From Cytobacillus sp. NJ13 (lineage in GTDB: Bacteria > Bacillota > Bacilli > Bacillales > Cytobacillaceae), in assembly GCA_030348385.1 (NCBI GenBank), contig JAUCFP010000006.1:3933501-3997500 (forward strand): a DNA stretch of 64,000 nucleotides, in the 5' to 3' direction. Below the pieces are notes generated by a model. It made no database searches. It was given only the letters and a program-made list of their open reading frames with translations, and had not been told where the DNA came from. Shown here piece after piece: positions 63,924 through 64,000 of the stretch. Position 1 is the stretch's first letter; the number at the start of each line of letters is the position of its first letter. A program made the position numbers and the translations under genes.

Positions 63924-64000
63924 CCCTTTTAACCATTTACATAAAATGCTGACTGAAGAAGAAAAAGAGAAATTGAAATTTACCGCAGATGACCGTAAAG
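63916..64000 (+). CDS. Start of a gene coupled to the sigma factor, cut by the window edge
   Basis: ATG at 63916 follows AGGAGGTATTTTCAA and overlaps the sigma factor's end by eight bases. Only 28 codons are visible (MNSPFNHLHKMLTEEEKEKL and on), charged and helical. By position it is likely the anti-sigma factor, but no diagnostic motif lies within the window. Confidence 0.6.
   Translation, partial: MNSPFNHLHKMLTEEEKEKLKFTADDRK

Overview
The window looks like the chromosome of a low-GC, Gram-positive, spore-former-type Bacillaceae (Bacillus, Cytobacillus or Mesobacillus-like; genus uncertain). The reasons are strong AGGAGG ribosome binding sites, many TTG/GTG starts, Gram-positive signal peptides, lipoboxes and a sortase motif, a YwqC/YwqD/YwqE-type phospho-relay, an EpsC/EpsL/EpsN/EpsG-like exopolysaccharide operon, and an RNA element resembling the Bacillales EAR antiterminator. 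No tRNA, rRNA or CRISPR was seen.

Layout. 1-13.5 kb is a surface-protein region: the 3' part of a YfkN-type nucleotide phosphoesterase, two secreted proteins with cell-wall-binding repeat 2 (CWB2) triplets, two small membrane proteins, a class D sortase divergent from its likely LPNTA-anchored leucine-rich-repeat substrate, a small lipoprotein, a CWB2-M23 endopeptidase and an SGNH-like hydrolase. 13.7-31.7 kb is an exopolysaccharide operon of about 18 kb: Wzz-type modulator, tyrosine kinase, PHP phosphatase, EAR copy 1, EpsC-type dehydratase, UTP-glucose-1-phosphate uridylyltransferase, an intrinsic terminator followed directly by EAR copy 2, a broken prepilin-like gene, aminotransferase, initiating sugar transferase, WecD-like acetyltransferase, two glycosyltransferases, pyruvyl transferase, EpsG-like polymerase, a decayed second pyruvyl transferase, GalE and a Wzx flippase. 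31.7-36.2 kb is a graveyard: an AbiH pseudogene, a frameshifted ISL3-type insertion sequence with 30-bp inverted repeats, a fragment of a paralogue of the 46.9 kb gene directly beside it, and a frameshifted minus-strand remnant.

36.2-58.5 kb is again surface and envelope functions: a two-helix membrane protein, two very large paralogous CWB2 proteins (one with a zinc metallopeptidase core, one with three tandem 127-residue modules), a LytR-CpsA-Psr ligase, a secreted protein and an LprI-domain lipoprotein, an FAD monooxygenase, a CWB2-transglycosylase, a PIG-L deacetylase, an HGSNAT-like membrane protein and a subtilase with CWB2 repeats. 58.6-63.1 kb is a second, minus-strand polysaccharide operon (Wzz, Wzx, glycosyltransferase, O-antigen-ligase-like polymerase). 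The window ends in an ECF sigma factor overlapping the start of a truncated downstream gene, probably its regulator.

How it fits together (inference). Seven CWB2 proteins, several fused to wall- or protein-cutting enzymes, lie around two polysaccharide operons and an LCP ligase. CWB2 modules in Clostridioides difficile bind an anionic wall polymer, so this may be a locus where a surface glycopolymer and proteins docked on it are encoded together. The most notable regulatory feature is a pair of EAR-like RNAs in a single operon, the second placed just after an intrinsic terminator.
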